Shown: positions 35,633 to 47,390, counted from the stretch's first letter. The stretch: DNA of 64,000 bases from Desarmillaria ectypa (GCA_030407005.1 JAUDYN010000001.1:1736001-1800000); one strand, 5' to 3'. The notes: generated by a model not told the origin, from the sequence alone. Made by a program: numbers and translations.

Positions 35633-38600
35633 TTAACGGAGGTCTGCATTTGCATTTGCAGCTGCTTCAGAAGCGACGCTAGGATCCTCAGGATGGTTAT
35701 CCTGGATGAGCAAGGAGTCTCCTTCACTGCTCGTGCGAATGACAACAGTATCGCCATCCCTATAGCAAGTTGTCGTTACGTACATTCCCGAGTGGAAGAG
35801 GACAAGCACCCACCTGATGGCACCTCTGAGCAGCTTTTGCGCCAATGGGAATAACACGTCGGTCCGGACAACCCGCGCAATAGCCCGAGCACCATAAACC
35901 TCCGAATATCCTTGCTTAGCGAGCCACTCCTTCGCATCTTCGTCGACATCCAACGTTATTCTTCGGTGTTTTAGCCTATCGGCGACATCATTTAGCCGAA
36001 GCGACACAACTTGGAGGATTGATTGACGTGACAATTTATTGAAGACGAGCATCGTGTCCAACCGATTCAGCAGTTCGGGAGGGAAGTAGGAAGATGTACG
36101 TTCGAGAACTTCATCTCTAGCCTCTGGTGTGACGACGCCATCCTCATTGCAAGAGGTTGAGTGAGCAAGAATATCGCTTCCTGGCACATAATCTAGCAAG
36201 TCGTGAAGACGGATGCTTATGCACATACCCAAGTTGCTTGTCAGACATATGATTGTGTTCTGCCGGACCTTAGCAATGTATCGTTGTTGAAGAGGTATCA
36301 CAACTCACTTTAAAATCCACTTTTCTCCCTTGGCTATCCGTGATACTCCCCTCGTCCAAAATTTGAAGTAGAATCATGGCCACATCCTGGTCAGGAAACA
36401 TTAGAAATGGGGATAACATCTAGAACCTATGTAGAGGTGGGACTGGCCTTGTGGGCCTTCTCCAATTCATCCAATAGAATAACAGCTATGGCATTGATTA
36501 GAAAGACTTGGCAGTCATGAATGACCGCTCCTACCGTAAGGTTTTCTTCGTACAGCTTCCGTGAGTTGACCTATGGGATGGGATATTGATGATATATGAT
36601 GCCAATAGCGTTTCAACGCGTACCTCCTTCTTCAAACCCAACATAACCGGGGGCGGCTCCGATGAGCCTGGATATCGTGTGCCGGTCATGATACTTTTCA
36701 ATGGTAAACGAATAATGCAATTTTCTATGGTAGGGAGACTTACCTCAGACATGTTGATGTTGATACTGAAAGGCAAACATAGATTAGAGCGAGTACAGAC
36801 ACAAGGTCAAACAAGCACTTACAGACCACGTTGCTCGTCATTGAATAGAAAACCGGCGAGGGCTTTGCACAGTTCAGTCTAGAATCACATCATATGGTTA
36901 CTACTATATAGACCAAGAGTCGTCATGATTTCTTACCTTGCCAACACCAGTAGGTCCCAAAAACAAGAAAGAGGCGACGGGCCGATTAGGAGCCTGCAAC
37001 CCAGCGCGCGAAATTCGTACAGAATCACTGACAGCATGGACAACGTGATCTTGTCCAACTATCCTTTGTTTTAGCGTATCTTCCATCTATAAAATTAATG
37101 GTGAGCTACAGGTTCCAATTGACATGTTTGGATGTAAAGGCACGAACGTGCACGAGCTTGTCCCTCTCTCCTTTCAAAAGACTCTGGACTGGGATGCCGG
37201 TGGCCTTTGCGACTACCCTAGATATATCGTTGGACGTAACTCTGTCGTGAAGCATGACCAAGGGCGGCTCCGAGTCGCCATCAGGACGCTCAGCACTGTC
37301 ATCAGGGAGCTGTCGTTCCAATTCAGGGATGGTGGAGAAACGCAGTCGACTGGCAAGTTCATATTGACCCTGCCGTTGCGCCACCTCGAGCTGATGTTTC
37401 GCGTTTTCCAAACGCTCTTTAAGATCCTTTATGCGGTCGAGCCTTGCTCTTTCTAAATTATAAAAGGTATTTGTATTAGAAACGGTGTCAAGGTTGATTA
37501 AAACACGTACCTATCTTCCATATTAATGTGAGTTCGGATGCTTCTTGACGCTTTATGGCGAGATCAGCTTCCACTTTCTGCCTGCGCTCAACGCTGAAGA
37601 CATCTGACTCGTTTTTCAAGCTTTCCAGTTCAATCTGTAGGGTCATGACGTCTCGATCGAGTGCCTCAAGTTCATCTGGTTTCGATTCTTGAGCAAGACG
37701 AAGGGCCGATGCTGCTTCATCGACAAGATCAATTGCTTTGTCGGGAAGGAAACGATCCGAAATGTAACGGGCAGAATATACGGCAGCTGTACAATTTATT
37801 CATATCAACCAGGAACCTGAGAATGACGTAATATGCACCTGTGACGAGCGCGGCGTCGGATATTTCAACACCATGGTGAACTTCATACCTCGATTTCAGC
37901 CCTCGAAGGATTGATATCGTGGCTTCTACAGTAGGCTCATCGATTTGAACCGGTTGGAACCTTCGCTCAAGAGCCGCGTCTTTTCCGATGGTTTTGCGGT
38001 ATTCGTCACCTAGTCAAACGTCGTGTCAGTCCTTAGTAATTTATTAAAACGAACGTACGAGTAGTAGCACCAACAAGCTGCAGACCTCGCGCGAGCGCTG
38101 GTTTGATCATTTGCCCAGCGTCAATACTTCCTTCTGCTTTGCCGAGATTAAACAATGTATCTATTATTGAAATTGAGCGGTTTGATTCGTGTCCAGGCCA
38201 CGAAGATGTTGTAAGTACTCACGGACTTCGTCAATAAAGCATATAACATTCCTAGCCTGAGCCATCGGTCAATACCTCGCATCATGTTTGATAGGTCGAA
38301 GCACACCTCGTCTTCGATATCCCGAATGAGGGCTTTGAATTTCTCTTCAAACTGTCCACGGATACCAGATCCGGCCATTATGGCAGAGAGATCAATGGAA
38401 AGGACGCGCTTGTTCTGTAACGACTAACTTCCCCGTTAGTATACTACGCCCTTGCATGTAGTCATAACACACCTCGGGCACTTCCTTGGCCACTATTTTG
38501 CTCGCAAGACCCTCTAAAATAGCCGTTTTCCCAACACCAGGAGAACCAATAAGCTATATAATCATTCAGATTTCATTCACTAGAATAAGTGCCGACCGAT

Positions 38601-39146
38601 GATTCGTACCACAGGATTAGATTTAGTTCGCCGGGATAGGACTGCATCAAATCGTAGGCCTTCAGAATATATATAATAAATGAAACCTTACTCTGTATCG
38701 TCCTCCGAATCTCTGTATAGTTGCTATTCAGAAAGATTTCTATAGAAAGCAGGTAATACATACGCACCTTCATCCCTTCCAATGATAGGATCCAATCTCC
38801 CATTTTTAGCCATCTCCGTCAAATCTACACTCTGTAGCACCACATCGCTGTTCAAGAAATATGCCATAACTCGAATGCAAATACTTACATACTCCTTCAG
38901 TGCCTCTCCCTTCTGGTGCTGAGGCCCCATGCTAAAACCCGGAAAACCCCCTCCTCCTCCCCCTCCTGGAGGCTGCGCATAGTGACGAACAAATCCTAAC
39001 GAAACTGGTGGAAGAGCATTCCGCACAATGGCCTGTCGAAGAAGAGGATTCCGAATGAAATTCGCGTTCCTTGGTCTGAGTGATCCAGCCGTCGCACTTA
39101 GCGACAAAGCCTTCGACGCATCTTTCGTAGTTATTAATCGCAGCAT
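35633..39146 (-). CDS. HSP78: mitochondrial ClpB-type disaggregase HSP78
   Basis: AAA+ hexameric chaperone that pulls proteins out of aggregates in the mitochondrial matrix together with Hsp70. The N-terminus ([20 protein letters not shown], Arg-rich, few acids) is a likely import signal, followed by a Gly run and the family-typical [20 protein letters not shown]. The first AAA domain has Walker [10 protein letters not shown] (about 38525-38555) and [18 protein letters not shown]; a middle coiled-coil domain lies at about 37100-37700 ([23 protein letters not shown]); the second AAA domain has [20 protein letters not shown] and [11 protein letters not shown] (about 36940-36990). The end [16 protein letters not shown] is the ClpB C-terminal signature. 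As in other mitochondrial members, the bacterial N-domain is missing. More than twelve introns. Confidence 0.93.
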
Positions 39147-39565
39147 TTTAGTTGGAGAAGAGTCGGATTAATGCAATGGTGCCATGATATTAGTACGAAA
39201 GATAGAAAAACGAGAAAGGTGGAGAAATTTCTGGAATTTGAAAATTTCCGATATCATCAAATCACGTGGTATTTGTGGCCCTACTAATTTGAATTTCCGC
39301 CCTGGAATGGCAGTCAATCGCGAATACCAATACACTCGGACTGTTCTTGTCGCAAAGGGGCAAAAAATGGGCTGAGCTTGTTCAAAAACTTGCCCCTCTA
39401 ATCCCTCATGTCAATATCCGTTCAACGGTCTGTATCCGTAACAGTCAGTCGACCTATTTTACCGGACTAGTACGTGACGGTATCGCGATGGGGTGGACGT
39501 GTCCGATGCATCGCCTCTCACCGCTGATGCTGTATCTCCAGGGGGAACACTCCTAGCTTGCCTAG

Positions 39566-39572
39566 TATATAA
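39566..39572 (+). promoter_or_regulatory. TATA box of the bZIP-like gene
   Basis: TATATAA lies 31 bp before the ATG at 39603, which would leave a very short leader. The 456-bp region from 39147 is shared with divergent HSP78. Confidence 0.5.
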
Positions 39573-39602
39573 GGATTAAAGGTCTCCGAAGTCTAGGCAT
39601 TA

Positions 39603-40361
39603 ATGGCTCAGCCCTTTCCCTCTGTCGACACCTCAAGTACCCTGCCCTTTCGTAATGTGTACGATGCAGGCCTATTTTCTTCCTCACCTGAATCTATGAT
39701 CCCAGAGGCACCACGTCCTTACGACCCAGGACATCCTTACCCTGTGATCGAAGCCAGAAAACGACGCAAGGCATGGAATCACGTCCTCGAAAAAGCCATC
39801 TTTACTAGCGATGAAATGCGAGCCAATTCATCCTGCTCTCATCATGCATACTGATGTTTATGTGAATCTAGATCCAATGAATCAGCTCCCCAGCGCCGTA
39901 AAGTCTACGTGTCGAGTCTCGAGGCTCACATTGATGCTTTGCATGACCAGCTCTTTCGGTCCGTATATTTACAAAGATTGTTGTTATATAGCTGACCTCT
40001 TCTGCCCTCCACAGAATGGGTTTGTGGCCCGTTTTTACGAAGGAACTAGAACGACACATGGGTTTGAATTCCAAAACTGCCAAGGTACTTTCACTTTTTG
40101 GAATGCTATATATAGTACTTCATCTTTCCAGAGCATGGTTGCTACACTCCACCACAAGGTCTTGTTGATGCAAATAAAAATCCCTCAGTATGAGAAAATG
40201 GTGCGTGCCCCAGTGATAAAGGTAAGGAAAGCCTCAAATACCAAAGTGTTTCCTAGAACCTGCATTATGCTCAGCAAAACCTCGCGCTATTGGAGTCAGG
40301 ATTGGATGGCTGCTTCACTGCTGGTGCCTGTCGGTGTTTTTGCCTCAAAGACCGCTCGTAA
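39603..40361 (+). CDS. basic, bZIP-like hypothetical protein ending at a palindromic element
   Basis: About 170 residues. Exon 1 has a Pro/Ser-rich start and the basic stretch VIEARKRRKAWNHVLEKAIF; exon 2 reads APQRRKVYVSSLEAHIDALH, then DQLF; later exons give ELERHMGLNSKTAK and SMVATLHHKVLLMQIKIPQY. The basic region followed by a heptad-like helix suggests a bZIP or related DNA-binding protein, and similar proteins are common in Agaricomycetes. Exon 1 ends at what must be a GC donor (intron 39818-39871, 54 nt), as no GT exists before the in-frame stop. The last exon reads QNLALLESGLDGCF through LKDRS, and its TAA (40359-40361) lies on the terminal repeat of the adjacent element, so the natural C-terminus may have been lost. 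Confidence 0.55.
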
Positions 40362-40937
40362 ACACTGGCATATGTTTATGTATATCCTTCCGACGCTAAA
40401 CAATGGCCACGAATACGCGAAGAACTACTATTGGTTTTTCCTACAATTTCTATTTTGGTGTTCATGCCGGTGTATTTGCTATAATATGTATATGATGTAT
40501 TTTGGTCCATGTTTCCTTGCCGTTGTTTTCCTATAAATGATATTGGGTGTTTACTCCCTGAGTTTCCGATCATGTTCTTTGCCCGAAAATATCCAAGCAA
40601 TCACACTGTGTATGTTGATTGGTGTTTCTTTGAGGTGTTCATGGTCGGAAACACTCGAAGAACAAAGGAAAGACTGGGTGTTTGCTACCACAAACACTAC
40701 AAGAAACACCTATCACACACAGCATATTTGCTCAGGTGTTTTTGTGACAAGGACACCACTGGAAACATAGGTAGGAAGTACCAGATGTTGTTTACAGGAA
40801 AACACCGGTCAAGAAACATTGATGACACAACATCATGCACTTATTTAGCAAAAATACCGGCCGAAACATAGACGTAAAGATTGGAGAGAAAACAAATGGT
40901 ATTTTATCATGTTTTCTTTTTTCAGTACAGTGTTTAC
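40358..40937. mobile_element. degenerate palindromic MITE-like element
   Basis: A 580-bp AT-rich stretch built around one axis near 40664. The ends are a perfect 10-bp inverted pair, GTAAACACTG (40358-40367) and CAGTGTTTAC (40928-40937). Inner arms at about 40443-40570 and 40757-40890 are inverted copies at roughly 70 percent identity by eye; for example ATAGGAAAACAACGGCAAGG on the reverse strand of the left arm against ACAGGAAAACACCGGTCAAG on the right. Near the centre GGTGTTTCTT (40621-40630) pairs with AAGAAACACC (40702-40711). TA at both outer edges would fit a Tc1/mariner-type target site. No transposase is encoded. The structure fits a fold-back or MITE copy; limits are approximate. Confidence 0.6.
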
Positions 40938-41328
40938 TTTTGTGAAGATCTAAATAAAGACATGCTGGTGACCTTCTGGACCGTAATTAGTTCGTCTTAC
41001 GCAATTAGCTCATGTGTTTGGCATAAGACCTGATGCAAAATTGAAAAGTATCTTATCGCTTTGATCATGCACCATCCATGAGAATATCGAACTCCTAAGT
41101 TACATCCTTTTTGCTTCTTGCCTTTATCCGGCGCTGTGCTTCACATTCTTTTATCGTTATCCCCTGCTTATTGACTTCGAGATTCTCTCTCAGTCTTGAG
41201 GATTATAGTGACATCTTCCGGGCCGGGGTACTCGTCAGCTTAAATAATTGTCCATCCGTTCTGTACCTCATCGATATCCCCCACAGTCCTCCACCATCGT
41301 TCCCAATAAATCATCGTACGTCGGCCGA
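40938..41328. other. intergenic between palindromic element and NRK gene
   Basis: About 390 bp with no supported gene. It runs from the element to the TATA box of the riboside kinase. No continuation of the bZIP-like frame was found here. Confidence 0.35.
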
Positions 41329-41334
41329 TATAAA
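41329..41334 (+). promoter_or_regulatory. TATA box of the nicotinamide riboside kinase gene
   Basis: TATAAA lies 33 bp before the ATG at 41367. Confidence 0.45.
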
Positions 41335-41366
41335 CTTTGATCACCTTCACAGAAGCTTAACCAACC

Positions 41367-42517
41367 ATGACGTTGAATGGAGTATCTTCTGCAAAGACGA
41401 GAGTAATACTAGTAGGAGTGGGGTAAGTAAAAATCTGACTCGTTCTGATCGCCATAATGTTTTCACGTCTACTCGGAACTTGATGTGTCTGACATTTGGT
41501 TTGTTTCGATGCAGCGGTGCGACATGCTCCGGCAAGACGACACTGGCGAAGCATCTCAAGAGCATCTTACCTGATAGTGTCATTATTCATCAAGATGTGC
41601 GACATTTTATCATACTTTTTGTTACGTTACTCATTGATTGTCTAGGATTTCGCTCCAGTACGCTGCCCAGTGTTTTCTGTGTTCCAATCGAATATACAGC
41701 GTCTTTAGGCTCAGGAGCTTGTGCCATATCATCCAACTTACCAGGTGCAAGACTGGGACGCCGCACCAGGTGCGATCGAATGGTCTCGGCTGATCAAGTT
41801 TTTGCGCCATGTGAAAGCGTCAGGAGAAATACCAGACGACCATCGCAGTCATGATCATCTGAACGAACAGAAAGTGGTACAGGTAGACGAGGAGATCAAG
41901 CAGCGATGGCGACACGAATTTGAAAAAATTAAGGAAGCCAATGCGGAGGCGGGGGAACGCGTAGTCTGGGGTTTGGTGGATGGATTTCTGTTGTACTGGC
42001 ATCCCGTCAGTCTTTTTTCCCCCCCTTCCGTAAGAATAGCCGCTAACGGGACGTACAGGAAGTTATCAAACAACTGGACGTCCGTATATTTCTCCGTGTG
42101 CCACATGATGTGTTAAAGGAGAGGCGACATCAGCGACATGGTTACCACACAGCAGGTTAGTATTTCTTATGGTACGTTAATAATGTCGGGCTAAATCTTG
42201 TCCCCCCTCGTTCACTTCCTGATCCGTAACCTATTTAACCCCGCGCTCACTCTCCTCCTTACATACTTGGCTGCCCTTACGGAGTGCAATCCGATCCAGA
42301 GGGCTCGTTATGGCGTGACCCTCCCATGTATTGGGAGCAAGTTGTGTGGCCAGCGTATCTCGATGCGCACAGAGATATGTTCTTAAATAAAGATCTAGAA
42401 CACGGGGTACCCGGAGACAAAGTCAAGGGCGCATTAGTTATCGAACCGTTAACAAAGAGCATGGGAGAAGTTGTAGAGATTTGCTGTCAGGCCTTGAAAG
42501 ACGCCGAGACCAGGTAG
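41367..42517 (+). CDS. NRK1: nicotinamide riboside kinase
   Basis: Phosphorylates nicotinamide riboside to NMN in the NAD salvage pathway, in the cytosol. Exon 1 reads MTLNGVSSAKTRVILVGVG and splices into GGATCSGKTTLAKHLKSILP, the P-loop; then VIIHQD, the conserved DFAP and ELVPYHPTYQVQDWDAAPGA. Later come WGLVDGFLLYWHPEVIKQLD, VRIFLRVPHDVLKERRHQRH (lid region) and DPEGSLWRDPPMYWEQVVWP, all NRK signatures. Stop TAG at 42515-42517. A long charged segment (HDHLNEQKVVQVDEEIKQRW) sits in the middle, as in other fungal members. About six introns. The next gene, 225 bp downstream on the same strand, is another redox-cofactor enzyme. Confidence 0.9.
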
Positions 42518-42685
42518 ACTTACATCACCGTAACCTATACTCCAGAATAATTTTATGGCATCTTTCTACTGTCAATTTTGTTGACATCGGCAGGGCGGCT
42601 CATCGGACCGGCAAGTGCGGAGTAAAAATCACATGCCTTTACATGGACCGGCTGGGAAAGCCAATCACAAGCCCCGCGTTAACGG

Positions 42686-42691
42686 TATAAG
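42686..42691 (+). promoter_or_regulatory. TATA-like element before the fumarate reductase gene
   Basis: TATAAG lies 52 bp before the ATG at 42743 and is followed by a CT-rich leader (about 42717-42740). Confidence 0.35.
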
Positions 42692-42742
42692 ACCTCTCAA
42701 TCACTACAAATCCTGCCTCCTCCTCTTTCTCCTCATTTCATT

Positions 42743-44853
42743 ATGTCTGTCATTGTCGTCGGCGGCGGTCTCGCAGGTCTCTCAGCAGCCCACACACTCC
42801 TCGAGCGAGGTGCCAATGTCCTGCTCCTTGACAAGCAAGGGTACGTCATCTGCAGTTCGCTATCATACGTCGTCCTCATTCGCCCTTCAGATTCATGGGC
42901 GGAAACTCAACAAAAGCGACTTCTGGTATCAACGGTGCCGGTACACAGACGCAGCAAGAAAACGGGATTCCCGACAATGCGAAGATATTCTTCGACGACA
43001 CCAAGAAATCCGTGAGCTGTCACTGATGAGCTTTTGATATTGTTCTCAATAAATCTCTTTCTGATAGGCTCGCGACCTCGCTCGAGACGACCTCATTCGC
43101 GTGCTCACAGGTCGTTCCGGCGATGCTGTTAACTGGCTGCAAGACAAGTTCGCACTCGATCTGTCCAAGGTTGCTCGCCTTGGTGGTCACAGCCAACCAC
43201 GAACGCACCGTGGAAGTGCTCAGTTCCCGGGAATGGTGCGTTATCATCGTCATGATCAGGCCGCCCTGTTCAACATTTGTAATATCAGGTTATGACTTAT
43301 GCCCAAATGGAACGTCTCGAGGATCTTGCCGTGTCGGACCCCAGCCGTGTCAAAATCCTGAAGAAGGCTAGGGTGACTAAGCTCATTAAGGAAGGCGACG
43401 CTGTCGTTGGTGTTGAGTATACGCATAGCAATGCGACGCATACTGCCTACGGTCCCGTCATCCTGGCCACCGGTGGATATGCGGCAGACTTCTCTTCGGA
43501 CTCCCTTCTCAAGAAATACCGTCCTGAACTATGGGACCTCCCTACTACTAATGGCGATCATTGTACTGGTGATGGGCAGAAGATGGCAATGGCTGCTGGT
43601 GCCAGCGGCATTGATCTGGAGAAGGTTCAAGTTCATCCAACTGGCCTTGTTGATCCAAATGAGCCGGAAGCTAAAGTCAAGTTCTTGGCTGCTGAGGCTC
43701 TCCGAGGTGTCGGTGGTCTATTGCTAGATAACGAGGGACAACGTTTCGTCGACGAGCTGCAGCACAGAGACTTTGTCACGGGTAAAATGTGGGAAAACGG
43801 CAAGGTGACCGATAACTCCATATTCCTTATGTCGTGGTGCTGATGGTTCCATTAGTATCCCATCCGATTGGTTTTGAATGGCCGTGCATCTAAGGACATT
43901 GAATGGCATTGCAAGCATTATGTAGGACGAGGCTTGATGAAGCGTTTCGATTCTGGTGACGCCCTCGCGAAGGAATTTGGTCTAGCTCCTGCAGTTCTTA
44001 AAAAGACGTTTGAGGACTACAACAAGAGCGTTCGCACACAAAAGGATCCATTCGGCAAGAAGGTCTGTTTCTGTTGCGGCTTTCATGGAACATACGTTTA
44101 TCTTCATTGCAGTTCTTCTCCGGCGAATGGTCTTTCGATGACTTCTTCCATGTTGCCATCATGACTCCTGTTCTGCATTATACCATGGGTGGTCTCGAGA
44201 TCGATGATGAATCCCGGGTCGTCTCTACAGGCGGAAAGCCGATACCCGGTCTCTTCGGTGCAGGTGAAGTTGCTGGCGGTGTTCATGGAGCCAACCGACT
44301 AGGAGGATCTTCGCTTCTGGGTTGTGTTGTCTTCGGTCGCGTCGCTGGTGACTCTGCTGCTAAGTATTTGCTGATGCAGGCCAGCGAGGCTGTTGCAAAA
44401 GCCGGAGGACGAATCGGACAACTTGCCGGACAACTTGGAGGTTCATCAAGTGCAAGCGCCCCCGTATCGACTAGTCCTGAAACAAAGAAGGAAGTGGCTT
44501 CTTCGTTGGGTGTCAAAACGAGCTCATTCACAGCGGATGAAGTTGCGAAACATAACAAGAAAGATGATATATGGGTTATTGTGGACGGCCAGGTCTTGGA
44601 TGTTACCAATGTGAGGCCGCATTTTTCACCCTTGTCGAGTGTTCACTGATAGATCCAAGTTCCTTCCTGACCATCCTGGAGGTGAAAAGGCAATCCTGCT
44701 GTATGCTGGCCGGGACGCAACAGAGGAGTTCAACATGCTTCATGACCCCAAGGCGAGTGTTCGTTTTTGCGAGTTCGCGGTGTTTCTGACACGGATGTGC
44801 AGGTCATCCCTCGCTATGCGCCCGATGCTGTAATTGGTACACTTAAGAAGTAA
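42743..44853 (+). CDS. fumarate reductase (Osm1-type flavoprotein) with C-terminal cytochrome b5 domain
   Basis: Soluble FAD-dependent fumarate reductase, which reoxidises FADH2/NADH equivalents by turning fumarate into succinate. The N-terminal Rossmann motif is VIVVGGGLAGLSAAHTLLER; then GGNSTKATSGINGAG, the active-site stretch ARLGGHSQPRTHRG, ILATGGYAADF, KVQVHPTGLVDP, and GAGEVAGGVHGANRLGGSSL. A Ser/Ala-rich linker leads to a cytochrome b5 fold: SFTADEVAKHNKKDDIWVIV, then FLPDHPGGEKAILLYAGRD and EFNMLHDP, with both haem His residues (HPGG and LHD). Last exon ends PDAVIGTLKK, TAA 44851-44853. No signal peptide, so probably cytosolic. About nine introns. Yeast Osm1/Frd1 lack the cytochrome domain, while this fusion is seen in many filamentous fungi. 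Confidence 0.93.
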
Positions 44854-45012
44854 ATTGCTGGTAACCTGTTCTTGTTTCCATGTCCTTGCAGGATGGATAT
44901 TTGTATTTTAGTTTTGTCGATCATTTCACTCTAATTATTATAAATCAAATTGAAACTTTGTGGGAGTAGGAGTTACGTCATTGATATCATCATCAGCAAT
45001 GACCTCAACCCA

Positions 45013-45018
45013 TATAAA
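45013..45018 (+). promoter_or_regulatory. TATA box of the next gene
   Basis: TATAAA lies 69 bp before the ATG at 45087. Confidence 0.4.
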
Positions 45019-45086
45019 GTGAAGACAGCGAAGGTGCTTCATTCACACTTTCCACTAAGAGAAAGGCAATTTCCGGTATCACAAAG

Positions 45087-45837
45087 ATGTATCATCGTTT
45101 ATCGTATCGAGCTTTGCGCGCCTCGCAAACGGCTGCATCGCCGATAGCAAGAGTACCCAAGGTATCATCATCCTAGTTGCTGGATTCGCTGATTGTTTGA
45201 TTAAACCTCGATTACAGTCAAACAGATCTTTTGTGACAGCGCAGCAGGACCCGCCAAACGCTGCTGCTCCCAAGTCGAATAATCAAAACTTGATTATCGC
45301 CGCGGCCATAGCAGCATGCGCGGGCGGCTACTGGTATTACAGCCATCCCAATGAAGTCGCCGACTTGGAAGCCAAAGTCAAGCGAGACGAAGAGGAACTG
45401 AAGAGAAAGGCTAGGGAACTTGGTCATGTTACAACAGCTCGCACAGAGGATACCAAAAAGCAGACACAGGCAAGTGTTGTGCTATAAATCGCCCCCCCCC
45501 CGGGACACGGTATTGATTGGAATTCTAGGCGTCTCTCGATTCGAGCATCCAGGTGGCAGCAGCTAGAGCTCGCCAAGCTTCCGAAGATACTCAGGCGAAG
45601 TATGAATCATTGAAGTCTTCAGCACAAAAGTCCCTTTCAGATGCTCGCAGCTCCACTGAGAATTTGTATAATGAAGCACGTGCTGCCGGTGACAAGAAGT
45701 ATGATGAAGCAAGGGCTGCCGCGGAGAAGAAGAAGAATGAGGCGAATGCTAGTTGGGCCAGCTGGCTGGGATGGGGCAAGAGTAAATCTGAGGAAGTGAA
45801 GAAGGATGCAAAGGATGCGGTTGATAAGCACACATGA
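45087..45837 (+). CDS. probable mitochondrial single-span protein with helical tail
   Basis: About 200 residues. The N-terminus MYHRLSYRALRASQTAASPI is Arg/Ser-rich with no acids, a likely mitochondrial import signal; a short hydrophobic segment (LIIAAAIAACAGGYWYY) follows at about residues 50-67, then long charged helices (ADLEAKVKRDEEELKRKARE; later AGDKKYDEARAAAEKKKNEA) and a final amphipathic WASWLGWGKSKSEEVKKDAK. The first intron ends at a CAG before SNRSF. The second (45470-45552, 83 nt) has the donor GCAAGT, the classic GC-AG form, because using the nearby GT gives an immediate stop. That intron also holds a run of ten C. Such proteins occur across Agaricomycetes; function unknown. Confidence 0.65.
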
Positions 45838-47390
45838 TGATCTTTTACTCAAGATTAAAAATTGGAAGAAAGGACTTATGTATGATTAGTGTATGTTCAG
45901 GGTACATATTTTATGTATTGCCATATCGATGAAGACTCCGCACTTCAAAAAAACAGAGAGGGGAGCCGGATTCGGATCTTTGAACGATCCATGTTTTACT
46001 TCTGCACTCCTTCATACCTACAAAGAGGGATCCTTGTCCATCAATGGGCTGGTTCGTCTAGGCTGAAACCGCTCCAAGTCGACCTAAGCGCTGAAAACGA
46101 TATGCAAACTAACTTACTCAGGTAATCAATATCTTCCATCACCTTATCGGAAGAAAGTGGGAAAAGTTGGAGCATCCCGGAAAAGTGATAATTCACATTC
46201 ATTTGCTGAGAGAAAATCTGACCACGCGCTCAGTTGCGGTGTCGTAACCGATGAATGAATTCCGTCGCTAAATAGTTGAGGGAGATGTATCTCGATATGT
46301 ATTCCTGTCGAATATAGGCGCTCGACGGATAGTTCGCTTGTCTAGGCTTTCGGAGCCGTGATGTCCACCTGAAACGAGCATAGTTTAGATCATTGCGGGG
46401 TTTTCGGACTCACTAAATAGACGATCCCCGTCGAAAGCAAAGAGACTGGGTTTTATTTACATGGCCGTTCCCCGATACAGAGCCCATGTGGTCACAGTGA
46501 GAAAGGAAGAGAGAAAAAAGGCAGATGTCTAACTATGTTTAGTATGTAGTTGCCAGCTTGGAAGATGGAGTGAACAAAGACGGATAGATAGATGGTGGCA
46601 CATCATGAACTGACGTCCTTGATATGAAGTTGGGAGCCGGTGAACTCGAGAAGGCCACAATAGTGGTGTGAACCTACACAGCAGCAAGAGCGAGGACGCT
46701 TAATTCATGACGGCCAGTCGGGGGGAACCGGTTCAGAAAAGATCCGTGGCGTGTAATGGAAACATGAAATGAAATCGCCACAGCAGTGAAGAACGCCGAC
46801 AAAGACAAAAGCAGACAGTCGGAGGGCGCCCACCCTCAGCCGGCCCTGCAAACAAGAACCCGCCAGAGTGATACGCCGCGGTTCTCATTGCCAGTTGATA
46901 GGTCTTCTTGGCACTGTTCGACGATAGTCGGCAGCTCGCGACAGTGTGAAAACATAGGCAAATCGCTCGGGTCGAGATGTTGATTATTCGCTGGGACTGA
47001 TGGTGAGGGGAGTAGTAGATGTTCATCTGTAAGTACTCTGACAGACGATGGCGTGTTGTCGGATACAATTTTGTTGCGAGACCAGAACGTTGAAATTTGG
47101 TTCCATGTCTCTTGAAATTTGAAATTACGCGCGTCAGTGGCGAGACGTATCATCATTAACTCGGACCACAGCTGTCGAATACTTAGGAGCGAGACCCCAG
47201 AGAGACCTTTGAGAGAAAACCAGAGCCAGAAAGATATACACAAAGAAAATTCCTAGAACAAGTTAGCGGAGAAAAGACCGATCGATGGTAACTCGAATTT
47301 TGACAGAGGACAGTAGGGCAACCAGATGGATGACCTGACTGTGGCCCTGTTTTTACATGCCTTTCGCAGCATGCTTCCTTGCAAGGCTTC
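45838..47390. other. long intergenic region, no supported gene
   Basis: About 1.55 kb upstream of the G alpha gene. A minus-strand open frame at 46836-47243 (about 135 codons) has plausible composition but no ATG at its head and no recognised sequence; a second overlaps it in another frame. I leave the region unassigned. Confidence 0.35.

Noticed and set aside
39811..40536. 241-codon open frame on the plus strand
   Set aside because: It runs in a different frame over the exons of the bZIP-like gene and into the palindromic element; its Cys/Phe/Tyr-rich composition reflects AT-rich repeat sequence.
40509..40871. 120-codon open frame inside the palindromic element
   Set aside because: Its peptide similarity to the minus-strand frame at 40376-40600 is explained by the inverted repeat itself; no transposase motif is present.
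46836..47243. 135-codon minus-strand frame upstream of G alpha
   Set aside because: No ATG at its head, no recognised family, and another open frame overlaps it; too weak to call.
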